A DNA stretch of 64,000 bases from Rhizoctonia solani (taxonomy: Eukaryota; Basidiomycota; Agaricomycetes; Cantharellales; Ceratobasidiaceae), in assembly GCF_016906535.1 (NCBI RefSeq), contig NC_057371.1, positions 2,831,837 through 2,895,836 on the forward strand, read 5' to 3'. Shown here one piece after another: positions 11,901-23,490 of this stretch (position 1 is the first letter of the stretch; every line of letters starts with the position of its first letter). Below the pieces are notes generated by a model. That model worked only from the letters and a program-made list of their open reading frames with translations, was not told where the DNA came from and ran no database searches. A program made the position numbers and the translations under genes.

Positions 11901-12389
11901 GAGGATGGAAGCCCAATAGAGTTTGAGATCGGAGAAGAAGCCTGGCTGGACGCCAGAAACGTCAACCTCAAAACCTTGAGTCAAAAACTTACAGAACAAC
12001 GCCTAGGACCGTTTAAAGTTATTGAGAAGATCTCCAACCGGGCCTACCGCCTGGAACTCCCTCCTACCATGCAAATCCACAACGTCTTCTATGTAGGACT
12101 CCTGTCTAAGGTCAAAAAAGACAAGAGACGCGCCTTTGAGAATCGCCCCCCACCAGTCACAGTGGATGGGGAAGAAGAATACGAAGTGGAAGGGATTACC
12201 GACGCAGAAGAACGTAACGGGAAATGGTTTTTCCGGGTAAAATGGAAGGGTTACGGTTCTGAAGAAAACACATGGGAACCTCGGGAGAATCTAAAAAACG
12301 CGGAAAAAATTTTGAGGAAATACAAGGAGGACATGAAAAAGAAGGCCCTTGGCGCTGCCAAGGCCCTTAGAGGGGGGGCAGTGTCGTAG
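8988..12389 (+). CDS. Pol polyprotein: protease, RT, RNase H, integrase, chromodomain
   Basis: 1133 aa counted from ATG 8988; the frame is also open upstream, so it is probably made as Gag-Pol. Aspartic protease: LIDSGATSSF. Reverse transcriptase: VPKKDGSRRLVVDYR, LDLRWGYN, and YLDDILIYS with the catalytic YxDD. RNase H: TDASGAALG, NKELLAI, FTDHRNL, PDALSR. Integrase: HH-CC zinc finger (HPGRQRTLELV, SCETCQR), then a core in which the first catalytic Asp position reads YNMIVDLP, that is Asn at residue 780 (codon AAC at 11325), while the SDRG Asp and the DGQTER Glu remain. Chromodomain: FRVKWKGYG, NTWEPREN. The Asn should disable strand transfer unless the protein is complemented in trans. The ORF ends inside the 3' LTR. 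Confidence 0.95.
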   Translation: MDISNSCIEICHVSTISKLSPLFTIPIQPKQAEPIEVLIDSGATSSFMHPQTAESLRLPLIDLPSPCTVTMLDGSSPQAGKIWKKASLTFSLDGKQMTETFLICNTGSHAAILGLKWLDAHNPEIDWNMQTLSFPHAVPEHVAIAEEEEADKNPLEGVPSEYHGYAKVFGEEEFNKLPPHRHYDIGIELTEEGPLNSPLYSMTDAESATLKDWLRDKLKAGKIRPSKSSISSPVMFVPKKDGSRRLVVDYRRLNNRTKKNVYPLPRPDDLMAQLRGAKIFTKLDLRWGYNNVRVKEGDEWKTAFRTKYGLYESLVMTFGLTNAPAAFQHFMNELFKDLLDVCVIIYLDDILIYSKDDASHTQHVHEVLKRLMENQLFCKASKCTFHVTSVEYLGIIVLDKGFSLDKLKIQAVQEWPTPTKVKEVQSFLGFANFLRRFVANFSHMARPLHNLVKKDTPWKWDVKEQEAFQGLKDAITNAPVLCHADPSKPYFLETDASGAALGSILSQRQEDGRLHPLGFLSESFKGAKQNYDTHNKELLAIIRSFEYWRIFLEGTLHPVTVFTDHRNLEYWKESRTFNRRHARWHLLLAGYNFQIVYRPGKQSGKPDALSRRSDHADIPPDAQTMLPDPVFANVALVTPEKELQRQIELSLDQDESLEEILQFLQNESKAPPTIKRAFKDYKMEAGLLFYQGRIVVPDVGTLRTDLLRIFHDSPLAGHPGRQRTLELVSRNYYWPGIRADTYWHVDSCETCQRIRKPKYAPIPPQPLELPVKPWQHVSYNMIVDLPKDGSNDSILVIVDSFTKYGIFVKCSKKLKAPELAELSLEHVWKRHGMPEKTVSDRGRVFNNKFLRALYKRLGIDPHFSLAYHPQSDGQTERVNPSIEHFLRAYSGVNQRDWTKWLPMAEFAYNNAVHSSTGKTPFKALYGWEPTLTPSNVPTDVPEADKLAQTMEAQWKEVESALRQSKQRMTAGEDGSPIEFEIGEEAWLDARNVNLKTLSQKLTEQRLGPFKVIEKISNRAYRLELPPTMQIHNVFYVGLLSKVKKDKRRAFENRPPPVTVDGEEEYEVEGITDAEERNGKWFFRVKWKGYGSEENTWEPRENLKNAEKILRKYKEDMKKKALGAAKALRGGAVS
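12369..12381 (+). other. Polypurine tract of the chromovirus
   Basis: Purine-rich run agagggggggcag directly before the 3' LTR. This is the expected plus-strand primer site. It lies inside the pol reading frame. Confidence 0.8.
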
Positions 12390-12953
12390 ACACACTCGAT
12401 ACCTGGGAATTTATTCCCATTTTCTCGGATTTAAACAAAGGCAAACGGACAACATTTTCGATCACGTGACTTCGGCGCTTATATCATACGCTAAGCGCCG
12501 AGCCACGTCCCCTTCCGCGCTTACCTCAGCATACGTAGCCACCTCCACCTGATGACATCATTATGACACGTCAGTGACACGTATGCATGAGTAAAGCCGA
12601 CTGCGGAGCGGGGTTCTTATTGGATTAGGTTTTGCATATTCTGTATTTGTAATTAGTCACTTCTGTAATATATAAGGAGGCCAACCGACCATGGTAACAC
12701 CCAGGTCGATTACCTCTTGTCGCATCCTACATTGTACGAGGGCCTTACAGCCCAGTAAATTACTTAGATACACGCCTTAAGCGTTGTCCTCACTGTACAT
12801 ACATAGCTCACCGCCGCCTTATAGCGCGTGGTCGTTGTAGTTAGTTAGTTTGTCGTCGTAGGGTACTCCGTCACCGCCTTAAGCGGTTCCACTGTATTAG
12901 CCACACGGCCACAAGCGCCCGCACCCTCGACGTCCTTACAGACGTCTAGGACA
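12382..12953 (+). repeat. 3' LTR of the chromovirus
   Basis: 572 bp, nearly identical to 6529-7100 (TGTC versus TGTT at the start; aaacaaagg versus aaacgaagg; actccgtc versus actctgtc). It is followed by the TSD copy CCAGG. Confidence 0.93.
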
Positions 12954-12958
12954 CCAGG

Positions 12959-13190
12959 CTACCCATGGTAAACCTCTTAGGCTTGAGTGTATGCATGGAG
13001 ATCACACCTCTGAACACTAGTCAGCATTTGAACAAAAACACCCAAGCTAACAAAAAAGGAAGAGGCTAGCCCTGGCCAAAGGTTGGGGCGTTACCTTGGC
13101 TAAACATAACCAACCACAACAGTACTGCCTAACTCCAAACCTAAATTACTTACTTGTTAAGGGACTTAGGTTTTGTTTGATAGTTCAAAC
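12959..13190. repeat. Right half of the dispersed repeat interrupted by the chromovirus
   Basis: Starts ctacccatggtaaacctc, identical to 27073 onward, and runs through cacccaagctaaca. It then repeats the aggctagccctggcc segment seen at 6307. See the left half for the empty-site logic. Confidence 0.6.
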
Positions 13191-13503
13191 TCTTCAGTGG
13201 ATCACTCTCTTATATACCCCTGCCAAGGCAGTGCGGCAGGGAAACTATTGTGTGAACGGGCGGAGTAACTTGCCTGGCAATCAAACCTTATTGGAGATTG
13301 CATCCTTACCATTGGTCAATATTCACGGCTTATCTAGGGTTGTGAGAATGCCAAGCCCAATGAGCATTTGGGCTTACTCATTGCAACTTATTAAGGCTGG
13401 AGTATTTGCGGGCTTACTAAGATGCTTATTGATCAATACCTATTATAGGGGTCTGGCTCAAGGGGGGGTTGAGCAGAACCTTAAATCAAATCGCGTTTTT
13501 CCG
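13191..13503. other. No gene recognised; repeat-derived sequence
   Basis: An open frame crosses this stretch from the neighbouring repeat, but its first third lies in that repeat and it has no recognisable motif. I regard it as non-coding. Confidence 0.35.
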
Positions 13504-14440
13504 CCCAAACCTATTAGTTAACCTGCCCTGAAAATGAAATTTCACTAGTCAACCACGTGATTCCGCATTTATCCATATACCTATCAAGGCAATTTGAAAT
13601 CATTTGTTAAAATTCATCTCTTCAATATTGCACATAAAATTGCAGTTATGTGCAAGGACCTATTAGCTAAGCAGCCCTGAAAATGAAATTCTACTAGTCA
13701 ACCACGTGATTCTGCGTTGATCCATATACATATCATGCCAATTTGAAAACATCGATCAAATCTGTGTACTAATGGCCAAACACAGCATGCACCTTCCATT
13801 TTTGGAGGTTGAGACTACCATAAATGGAAAGAGGGGGTTCAATTACCCCATATAGTGCAGTTTCAAGGATAGATATAGCGTGTGGGAGGAGAAAATGAGA
13901 AATGAAGTAAATTTAGTGGATTTTGGTGAAGTGGGCCAGTTTTGAAAAATGGACTAAATTTAGTCCATTTTTTGTTTGGTTGCTCTCTGTGGCCATGGCC
14001 TGTACAAACAAAAAATGGACTAAATTTAGTCCATTTTTCAAAACTGGCCCACTTCACCAAAATCCACTAAATTTACTTCATTTCTCATTTTCTCCTCCCA
14101 CACGCTATATCTATCCTTGAAACTGCACTATATGGGGTAATTGAACCCCCTCTTTCCATTTATGGTAGTCTTGACCTCCAAAAATGGAAGGTGCATGCTG
14201 TGTTTGGCCATTAGTACACAAATTTGATTGATGTTTTCAAATTGGCATGATATGTATATGGATCAACGCAGAATCACGTGGTTGACTAGTAGAATTTCAT
14301 TTTCAGGGTTGCTTAGCTAATACCCAAGAAATCACAACCTGTCAGAATCACGTGATATATATACCAATCAATAGCAAATGCATTGGTTTTCTATCAGAAT
14401 TTCAATTTCAGGGTTGATTAGTTGTTATGTATCACACAAT
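13504..14440. repeat. Foldback element with 317-bp near-perfect inverted arms
   Basis: Positions 13662-13978 and 14005-14321 are reverse complements with only about five differences noticed, separated by a 26-bp loop. Further out the symmetry continues but is diverged (a second copy of the gccctgaaaatgaaat / accacgtgat block at about 13525-13560 and its mirror near 14400). The same 65-residue peptide can be read from both strands, which is a result of the symmetry and not a gene. Related single-arm sequences occur at about 31000-31460 (gctctttccatttatggtagtg, aatcacgtgg). It carries no transposase and looks like a non-autonomous foldback/MITE-type element. Confidence 0.85.
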
Positions 14441-15651
14441 TTTGCATTCACAGCTCACCATCCACAATAATCTGTATATATCTGACTTTCTGATTTAATG
14501 GCCATTTGACTCCTACTTTCCATTATTCCTGTCATTACTCTATGTAACGCTCATATTGACTGTATGTGTTACATATCATTCAATAGAGCTCCTTCCGCTC
14601 GTTCTAACGCTGCCTGTCACGTGCTCATACGATAAGATCTCATGGAGATATTAGCTTCACAAGATCCTATCTATGTGGCTCAAGTACCTTACTAATCATT
14701 ATATTTGTATCTTTACATCTAGCTCATCACATGACTAGCTCTAACTTGGGAAATGAACCTTATTCCTAGCTTAGTTGAGTCATACCTCTCATGAGATTAC
14801 TAAGGTTCTCCTTATCTAGTAATTTCTAGTGGCACTGCAAATCCTGCTTATGAGTCATTCTGCTTGCCACCAGAATGACTCACACTAATGACTCACTCTA
14901 AGTGCTCATTGGCTGCCAAGCATTTCTTGATAGACTGAGTCATGTATTTAGATGTTTCTATTTTTAACTAATTGCAGTTCAACCCAAGAGCAGCCACATT
15001 CCATCCTAGTCATATCTGTGCCTTCCCACCCACCAATCAAAGTCTTAGGAAGCACAGTCCTAAGCAAGTCATATTCATACTCTGACTAGGTGAATGACTC
15101 AGTAACCTTGCCACTCTAGGGTATAAAAGGGGACTCTTGCATACCCTTGGAGGGCACCCTTCACTCTTACCACCTCACTGTTACTGTTGACTGTCACTCT
15201 TGGGTTTGGGCTTGCCCCCCTCAATTGTGTGATATATTGTGCCTCAAGATTTCAAATAACTTAAACTTGTATAAGTGGATCTCCCAAGTACCCATAGTGT
15301 GGAAAGGTTGTAGACCTGATACAGAGTTCTTAGGTTAAGTGAACAGAAGGCAATCATCCTTAAAGAAGGATATATACTAAGTAACCAGTTAGTTCCTGCA
15401 ACTAGGAGTGAAACTTACATAACTATCTCTGCCAAAGGGAACCTGAGCCAGTACTCTTGCTCTTACAGAAATACTTACTAAGACACTTTACACTGAGAAA
15501 AGATATATCTGTAGTTGATTGTATTCAAGATAGCTAGACCCAGAGAACCCTAAAGAAGCTACTTCTCTACTTAGCTTGGAAATTGGGAAATCTTCCAACA
15601 CAGACTCTGCTCAGCACCAGAGTCTCAACCTCTTTTCCCCCAATTTACAAC
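14441..15651. mobile_element. Possible LTR-derived segment
   Basis: The stretch begins near TGTTATGTATCACAC (14424) and ends TTTACAACA at 15652, so it has TG...CA-like ends. A TATAAAAGG box lies at about 15121-15130. It abuts the truncated SNF2-like copy directly. I found no matching 5-bp duplication, so either an end is wrong or the segment took part in the rearrangement that truncated the gene. Confidence 0.3.
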
Positions 15652-18600
15652 AGTAACCACATCATGTGCTAGAATGCAAAAGGTCAACAGCAAACTGGAA
15701 GGTAAGCAAGCCAAGCTTCACAAAAAATGCCAAGCTAATGGATTGTTATAATAGATGCTCAAAGGCTCAGATCCCCCAAGGCATTGCGTGACGCAACAAG
15801 GGCTTTGACTGATTGGTGGAAGATAGCAATAGGGACAAAGGAGGTTGATGAGCTTCACTTCCTGTCCAGGGAACGTATGCTGAAGCAGTTATGGTCAAGT
15901 CTTGGGTTTGGAAGTCTTGAGGATGATCTGAGTGAGTACCAACCAGCCTGTGTTTAAGTTATTTGCTTATAGGAACTCTTGAACCAGTGGTGTCAAAATT
16001 TAAAAGCAAGTCAACTCAAGATGGTCCAAGCAAAGAAGAAATGCAGGCCGCCTATGCTTACTATGTTGAGGAGTACTGCTATGGAGTTGGCTGTCTTGAT
16101 GATTCCAAGCTTCCTATCCCTACAGTTGGTGTCTCTGGTTTCCACAGTTTGGTGGATGGGTGCAAGGATATTGGGGTATTGCATCTCAAGTCCTTGTCCA
16201 CGGAGGCTTTGTGGGCCCAGCTAGGACTGCCAGGTGTGGATCAGTTCCTGTTTGCAGAGCCTGGCACTGGTGAAAGCGCCAAAGACATGGCTCCACTGGC
16301 CAAAACTTGTGCAGTGCCGTTTTGGCATCAAGTGGTAGGCACTCTCAGAATCTTGGAAGGCGCTTTCACACAGAGAGTGGGCAATTGCGCCCAACCAACT
16401 TTACTGTGCAACAATGTTGGACTTGGAAAGACGGTGCAAATCATTGGGGTCATTAGCATGATCCAACATTACTATAAGCAACAGGAACTGCCAGCCAAAG
16501 AGCGTCTTGCAACACCCATGTTTATCCAAGGTGAGTGGCATTTGTGTGGCTGATGTGCTGTTTGGTTGACTCTGACTCTGTGACCTGTAGAGCAAAGCTT
16601 GCCATACTTTGCAGGCCAAAAGACCATACCAAATTTGCCATCAATTGTCATTACTCTGCAGACGCTTGGCAATCAATGGATGGAGCAATGGAAGAAGTTT
16701 ACCCAGCTTGGCAGTTTTGTTCCTGTCCGGTACTCAGTTGAGAGCGGCACCCTTGAGAGCTTCTGCAGTGACCCAACAGGTCCATACCACGCTGCAGCTG
16801 GACAAGACTTGGAGCATGCAGGGCAAGTGGTTATCATTGCAGACCTATTGGTAAGTGTACATTCATTGACTATGCTGGTAGAACTGTTGAATAAATCCAG
16901 TAACCTTATCATGCTATTGCAAAGGAAGCAAAACAGTGCTTACAGCTCCCTCCTGCATTCAAGGGTAAAGATGCAAGGGAGTACAAAGCTAAGGGCAAGA
17001 CACCTGCTTTCAAGGCAGGGATCAGCAATGCAGGCTCACTCTTTGGAATGCGCTTTTGGGTGGCAGCTGTGGACAAGATACACAATCTCCAAAACAGCAG
17101 TCACACTCAACAAGGGGTTCAGCTCATTACTCAGTCCTTGTCCTTGGTGATTGGAGCAACTGCCACACCATTGTTTACGTTGCTTAAAGTAAGTCATTTG
17201 ACTATGTTATACACCAGCGCATCATTGACATTACGTTACGCCTGTGTGTACTAGTGCCTGCTTGCTCTTGGACAAAACCTGCGCTACCAGCCATTGCTTG
17301 GTGAGCAAGGAGTTCAGGTCTGGAACAAGATGCAGGAAATGCTGTCAACTGGTAATGAAAGTTGGAGGGTTACAAGCACAGCAGTAATTCAAGCCACAGT
17401 AGAAAGGGAGCTTCAAGCAGCACTTTTACTTGCCAAAATTCCCTTGTACAACCCCTGTGCAGCTAAGATCAAGGAAGAACTGGAAAGCAAGTACCAGGCT
17501 GAGGACCAGCGGAGCATCCTCCATATGATTCATGTCTCAAAGCAGCCACTAAACATGTTGCGCTTGCTTCTTCTCCCCATCATGATTTGTTGCACAAATG
17601 AGTCCTTAGACTATTTGGGCAGACAAATCTTGGATCTCCTGTTTGTACAGAAGTTCATTGCTTGGGCACCCATGAATGAAGAAGAGAAGGAAATGCAACA
17701 GATCATCAATCAAGAGCACACACAGCAGAAGAGCAAAAAGTATGTCTTGCCCTTTTTTTGCCTTTCTCTCAGATATAATCTCCTGTCTCTGTATTCTATC
17801 ACACAACAACTGACTTTGTTGATGATTTATAACAGAACAAAACTGGCACAAAAGGCTAAGGCTGCCAAGAGACAAAAAAGAAAGCAAGCGCAGGACAATG
17901 TGGGTGACAATGAGGATGAGGATGTAGATGAGAATGCATGGAATGGGTCTCAGGCACAAGGGGAGGTGGAACAGAGCAATTGCAAGAATGTCAGGTGGCA
18001 TGTGAGTCAAATTTGCTTTCCCATATAAGCTGATTACACCAACACTTACAAATCTCAAATCAGAACTTCCTGATAGAGCAGAAGTTTGCTGGCATGCTGG
18101 CTAAGCTGGGAGCGCTACGGCTGGAAGAGCAGGCTCAGGAGCTTGATTGTGGTACCTTGACAAACAAAGTCACCAACAACTGGACAGTGGAGAATCTGCC
18201 CCAGAAGATGTCCACAAGTGTTATGGATATGACATTTCTTCTTTAATCTGTACTTATTTTATTAATTACACTAGTAATCTTACAGTAAACAAATGAGATA
18301 AAGATGCAAACTAAGGTTTTCAAGGTCCCTCTATCCAATGGTGACCTTTAAAAAACCTACAAATCTCAGGAATACCCTTAATATGCAATGCCTTTTGCAT
18401 ACATGCTGTTTTCTCACTCATTTAAATATATATAAATTCAGCTGAGTAGATAAACAGTAACAAGTAATATTTCTCTTGTTTGTAGTATTTATTATTCAAG
18501 ATTCTATCTTGTGGCTACACACAGAAATATTCAGGGTCCCCCCCTGTTGCATAGGCAAGTGCTCCGGCGCTTAATCAGCGCTTAAGCGCCGACACACTAA

Positions 18601-20158
18601 ATGCGCCTTTTCTCCATCACCCGGGCATCCCACACTGCCGAATCGCTTGCGCTTAGGTGCGCATGCTTGTACGCTCCAGAACGCTGGGTCAAACTCCCAA
18701 AACAGACAACATTTGGCAGAGTTATGCCCCATTTACTGTAAGTACCCAATGCAGTGGTATCCTACCTTTGGGACTGTTTACTCCAAGGATGAAACACTTA
18801 GCCTTGGGACACCTAAGGACCCACACAGGTAAATACTGCCTTGGGGCAAACATTGCCTTGGGACAAATATTAGGAACTGTTGTTTGTTTACTATGTACCA
18901 AAGTATTGGCTCCCTCAAGTGTTTCAGTTGCCACATGTACCTCCTGTACCCCCTCTTGGTATCAATGATGTATATACTTGTTTGTGCGCCTTCTCAGGGT
19001 ATAAAAGGACCCTGTGAAGACGCTTCTAATGTATCCTACTTTTATCCTACTTTTACTCTTATATATTGACATATACACACAAGCCTTTAACAGCTTATCT
19101 GCGCATTTACTTTAGTGATTGACTCACTGTAAATAGCATAGGAGGTTATTTGGCGCACTAAGACCATAGGCCAGTCCCAACAGACACAGGGTAACCTATT
19201 AGTGTACTTACTGCAACCCTGTGCCCCTTGACTGTCACAGTTGTTGAGTTCAACATTTAGTATAGTGCAACAATACTGTAAGGATTGTTGTGATTGAGTG
19301 ATAGTGTTTCAATCCATCATACCCCCTATATTGTAGATAAGCTTTATCTACAATATCTCATAAATCCTAGATATATTTTAGGTAAACCCCATAAGTCTTA
19401 AGTATTACTTAAGCATATATAAGTCCTATACCTATTAGGCAAATCCTATAAATCCTGTACCTTAGTCAGGTAACCCTCTTACTTAAGGTACTATCCCAGA
19501 TACCTTAAGTATACATACCCTTAGTCACTTAGGCTTAAGTAACATTAGTCTAAGGTACTATACATAACCAACCACCTGCACTTCATAGTTGCTAGACTAT
19601 TTGTTAGGAGTTGTTATCCCTGATAACTTAGCCTATATTGTGCATATATTCTGTGCATATATTCTGATTCTTAATACTAGTTCTTAGTTACTCCCATATA
19701 CATTTTGTATATAGTAATTCTTTCTTACTCCTGTACTTACACAACTCTTAACAACAAGGATGCAATGCGTCATGGGATTGATTGAGTGGTTCTGGATTGG
19801 CAACCCCAAACCTGTTGCATTGCTTGAGGATGGTACGCTAGATAAAGCAAGGCTTGTGCAAGAACCTTTGCCCAGCAAGAAGCTGCGGAAGTTTCTCATA
19901 TACGTGGAATTTCAGCAGCACCAAGCACTCATTGCAAAGGTCAGTGCTCTTATTTCTTGCAACTTGTTTGGAACTTCATGTTTGATGATTGAAAATTATA
20001 TCAGATGCTCACTCTCAAAGAAAAAGACTATGTGACGTACAATGGCTCTATGGCTACCACCAAGCGTCAACGGGCTGTTGAGAAGTTTGCCAATGACCCA
20101 TCATGCCAAATCATGATCATCAGCAATGTAGGCTCAGCTGGTCTCAACATTACAGTTG
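15652..20158 (+). pseudogene. Truncated copy of the SNF2-like ATPase gene, split by a solo LTR
   Basis: Exon by exon this matches the minus-strand gene at 47897-52942 in inverted orientation. It starts in mid-exon (accacatcatgtgctag) and stops after GSAGLN at about 20150, so both ends are missing. Visible blocks: an N-terminal segment (LGLPGVDQF), motif I as LLCNNVGLGKT near 16415-16432 (Asn where the other copy has Asp), motif II as AAVDKIHN near 17065, motif III as IGATATP near 17155, and the second RecA lobe at 19760-20150 (FLIYVEFQQH, SNVGSAGLN). A 1535-bp LTR sits between the two lobes. The product could not be a full ATPase. Confidence 0.85.
18219..19753. mobile_element. Solo LTR inside the SNF2-like pseudogene, TSD ACAAG
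   Basis: The insert begins TGTTATGGATATG and ends CTCTTAACA. ACAAG is present on both sides (18214-18218 and 19754-19758). The minus-strand copy shows the uninterrupted site at about 49552-49562 (in its sense strand, gatgtccacaaggatgcaat). TG...CA ends, a 5-bp duplication, a TATAAAAGG box near 19000 and the absence of coding sequence fit a solo LTR of 1535 bp. Confidence 0.85.
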
Positions 20159-20673
20159 GTGTACAACATTCCTGGCAGTCTGCTAAAGTATTTGATGCTT
20201 CCACAATGCCCTTACCCCCTTGTCAGCTGTTGGAGACAAGGAAATCAATTTCCATAATTCTCAATTAAATTACAGTGAGTTCCAGAGACTGACATTTAGG
20301 TTTTGTACTACGCCTACTGAACAGTAATATGCTCATTACTAGTTATTGGTAGGGATCACCCTGATACTAACCACTTTATTCTCTTAGCAAGATAACTAGC
20401 TACTTTAATATACTCTAATTGCACTAGTATAGGCCTCTCTTATTACTTATTCTCCTAAGAATTTTACCTTTTATAGTTAGACAGTTACCTTATTCGTCTT
20501 TTCTCTCTCTTTAGGTTTCTTTCTTTCCTCTTTAGAGTATTTTGTTTTATTACCTTTTTTTCCCTATCTATAACAGTCACCTTCTGCAAGGCCCACTGGG
20601 TTTAGATTCAAGCACCACAACCAAATTCATCATTGCAATATAGACTGGAAGGGGGGTTCCCAGGATATTTGGG
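20159..20673. other. AT-rich sequence, no gene recognised
   Basis: Homology with the other SNF2-like copy stops after ctcaac at about 20152. What follows is T-rich (cttttctctctctttagg and similar) with no open frame of interest. Confidence 0.4.
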
Positions 20674-22590
20674 TTACACAATACATCCTAGCATCACTTC
20701 ATCATGCTCCTTCATCATTAACTGGCCCCCACCCACACCCTCGGCCCAGCCTATATCTCTATTAATGGTTTCTGGGTAACGCGACTGTCCGTGGGTGCCA
20801 CACCAATCAAAGTCAACCAACATTCCCTGGTAACTACCGTGTTCATCTTTATAAGCAAGTACGTTTGGTTGTCGTAAATCGCCGAAGACTATGTTGTGGT
20901 TATGCAGGATTCGAATTGCTTCCTTGATGCTTGAGCGCACAGAATACGGTACAGGGCAATCAATTTCCGACAAATCCTGCACTTCGACGTACTCCATGAT
21001 TATCATCATGCGACCAGATGGTCGAGGCGCACTTGTGTCGGTGGAACCGTCGAACAAAAGTTTGGGTGCAAGGTGTGCCTCGGATAGCAGCCGGTGTGCG
21101 ACTCCGTGATATGTTTCGACAAACTTGACAACGATATCTTTAGACGGACTTCCATGTTGAGATTTCGTGCGGGCAAGGAATACAGTTTTTAAGGATCTGG
21201 GGTTGCCTAGTTGCTTGACGTACGTGAACTCTACGGTCTCGTTGGCCACCGAGTACTGTCGAATATATGGATAGAATCGCGAAGTCGATATCTCTGCTGG
21301 AACCGATGAGTAGTAGTCCTTGAGATCGGCGATAGCGTTTTTCATTGCCCAAAAGAATCTTCCAAGCCGGCGAAAGTGAAGTTCGGAGCGTGGGTTGATA
21401 CCAACCCATATGAAGTCCGTGAGCGGTTGGACAACCGGTTGGGAGAGTATGATTGCACCGAGTACACACATCCAAGGACCAGCTATGCCCAGTATGAAAG
21501 AAGGGCAGCAAGTCCGACGACGTTTTGACTTCATCTAGTCAACAGTGAGCGACAGTGGGAAACTAGACAGAATAGCCAATCCCACCCACTTACCATATTG
21601 TCTCCCCAAAGTTTAGCGTAGGATATTGCACCTTGAATTGTCGGGTCAGATCCACCGACTCCGATCTCGTTTTCAACCTCGATAACCATACAAATTTCTC
21701 CGTCAACACCCGAAACTACCCCGTCAGGTTTGGTACCAGACCGATCTACGCTAGGCATATCATGCTCAATCAGTCCCGAGAGCGCTAAGCGAATCTTTCG
21801 ATCTCGCCCATCTCTGCCGATTTCCCTCTCGTACATATCCTGCGAGGCGCCTAAAAGCTCCTTCATCTTGTCGTAGAACGTTTGAGGAATTTCTCCAGTG
21901 GGAGCTGAGATGTTGGCGCTCAAAGAAGACACAAATTTGTCGAACACAGGATGGTAGAGGCCAACAGGTAGACCAATACGCTGAACAGGTCGGCCGTTCA
22001 AGATGGCCACATCCGGAGCGCCCTGAAGATTTGAAAAATTTGAGATTTGGGCCCAGGAAGACGAATTGCTGAGGCGAAGATGGCGGAACATTTTCTCTTG
22101 TACTATAGAGCCAGGTTGAAGCAACAATTGTGAGGCTACGAACGATGACTCAAAGCAAGAGCGATGACCTACACCCTTCAAGAGCCCGGAAGTCGTTGCT
22201 TGTGTTGTTGAGCTCGTTACGACTCTGTACCTGGCCGGTATCTTGACTGAGCTGAGCATCCGATTATAACAAATTCGAACACATGAACGTACCGGCAGAC
22301 ACAACAAGCACGTTTATGACTGGCGGGACGTCGTTCGGCCAGTATCGATCTAAACGCTGAGTGTTTTCAAGAATGTTTGAATCGGTTAGTTGTAGATTGG
22401 CGTGTTTGAATTCCTTGGGTGGGATGTCGATTTTGTAGAGACGGAGGCCCACGGGTGTAGCCAGAGACCTAAGCCGGACGTAGCGGACTTTCAAATCATG
22501 AACGTCGGTATCCGATAGGTTTTCGAGTTCAATTTTAATGGTGTCTTGTACTGGGTCATCTCCACTAAGAAGCAGAAGTAGGGTGTACAT
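20674..22590 (-). CDS. Crinkler-type (CRN) effector-like protein: header, PD-(D/E)XK-like, kinase-like
   Basis: Three exons (22590-22293, 22246-21594, 21534-20674) joined by GT-AG introns of 46 and 59 bp give exactly 603 aa in phase. Residues 1 to about 97 match the ubiquitin-like Crinkler header in layout (LSGDDPVQDTIKIEL at the start, then a short helix, LYKIDIP, LDRYWPN, VINVLVVSA). Residues about 200-315 resemble a restriction-endonuclease fold: KPDGVV, then MVIEVENEIGVGGSDPTIQG; the usual E-x-K is E-V-E here, so the active site looks altered. The last 285 residues are kinase-like: VVKFVE, IIMEYVE, NIVFGDLRQPNVL and LVDFDWCG, with the loop Asp, Asn and DFD Asp kept but no clear glycine loop. 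Known CRN proteins are host-directed or inter-organism effectors; the role here is inference. No signal peptide is seen. Confidence 0.8.
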
Positions 22591-23490
22591 ATCCAGGCGC
22601 GTTGGTCGAGCGTAACAACAGTAAGTACCACGTGACTGGAATGTGCTGTAATCGAAATTCAGCGTGATGGGCGCTTACACGACATTCAGGATAAGGAGTA
22701 AAACGGATGGCGGTGAACCAGATACGCCGCGGTGGGGCCCGCAGTCTTACGGGGCCGGTGAAGCGGACGGTCGGGTGAGTTGCCAATAGCCACTCGCTTC
22801 ATGCCACATCCGCAGTTGCTTGCCCGGATATTGGCGCGGATGGCTGCGAATTGGAGTAAGCACTGCTCGGTGATGAAAATTCACCGACCTTTGTACCGGG
22901 ACTCTAGTTGTCGTGCAATATATCTCATAGAAATCTTAGATATTCAAGTGTATAAAAAGCCAGACGATTACAACCTGTCTGGAAAGCCTAAATCAACTTG
23001 CACATATGGACAGACGCGAAGCGGGACTGCCCCGACATTAGAATCTTATCCGGGTGTTGCCGTGTTTTGGCGTGAAGATAATAAGATTCGGAGAACCATC
23101 TGAGAATTCATCCGGTGGGTCTATTACTTACAACTACCTACATAACATACCACTCAACACTCAATAAAAATGTAGTCTAATTGAGGCGTATACAGGCGAA
23201 TATCTCGCTGCTCGTGTATATAAGTGCTTGGAGCGATTTGGGATAGCGCAGAAGATGTGTTGCCACTCCACCATAGTAGGGCATCTGTAGCTGATGTATT
23301 TCCAAGATAATTTCGATATGCATGCATAATACATCAGATAAAGATACACTTGCACGCGGATTCAAGCGTCTGGTACCTACCTCTCGAGGCTCTCGAGCAC
23401 GCCTACGTTGTCTGGCGCATATAATCAACTTGATGGCCAAGACGCGCATATGAGCACTTTTGCTGCATCTTGAAACTAAAATATAATATT
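22591..23490. promoter_or_regulatory. Upstream region of the Crinkler-type gene; otherwise empty
   Basis: The 300 bp upstream of the ATG at 22590 should hold the promoter. I see no TATA box that I would defend. Other open frames to 23490 are short and motif-free. Confidence 0.3.

Larger units (their letters stand above)
6529..12953 (+). mobile_element. Full-length Ty3/Gypsy chromovirus (LTR retrotransposon) with 5-bp TSD
   Basis: Two 572-bp LTRs starting TGTYGTAGACA and ending TCTAGGACA flank gag and pol on the plus strand. The duplication CCAGG is present at 6524-6528 and 12954-12958. The order is LTR, self-priming PBS, Gag, protease, reverse transcriptase, RNase H, integrase, chromodomain, polypurine tract, LTR. 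The LTRs differ at only about three positions by eye (all transitions), so insertion was recent. The domain order and C-terminal chromodomain place it in the chromoviruses. The coding frames are open, but the integrase has a catalytic substitution (see pol). Confidence 0.95.

Noticed and set aside
13863..14120. Identical 65-aa ORFs on both strands
   Set aside because: A result of the perfect inverted repeat; no promoter, introns or motif.
14424..15652. Definite solo LTR next to the SNF2-like copy
   Set aside because: TG...CA-like ends and a TATA box are present but no target duplication, so it is listed only as a possible LTR-derived segment.
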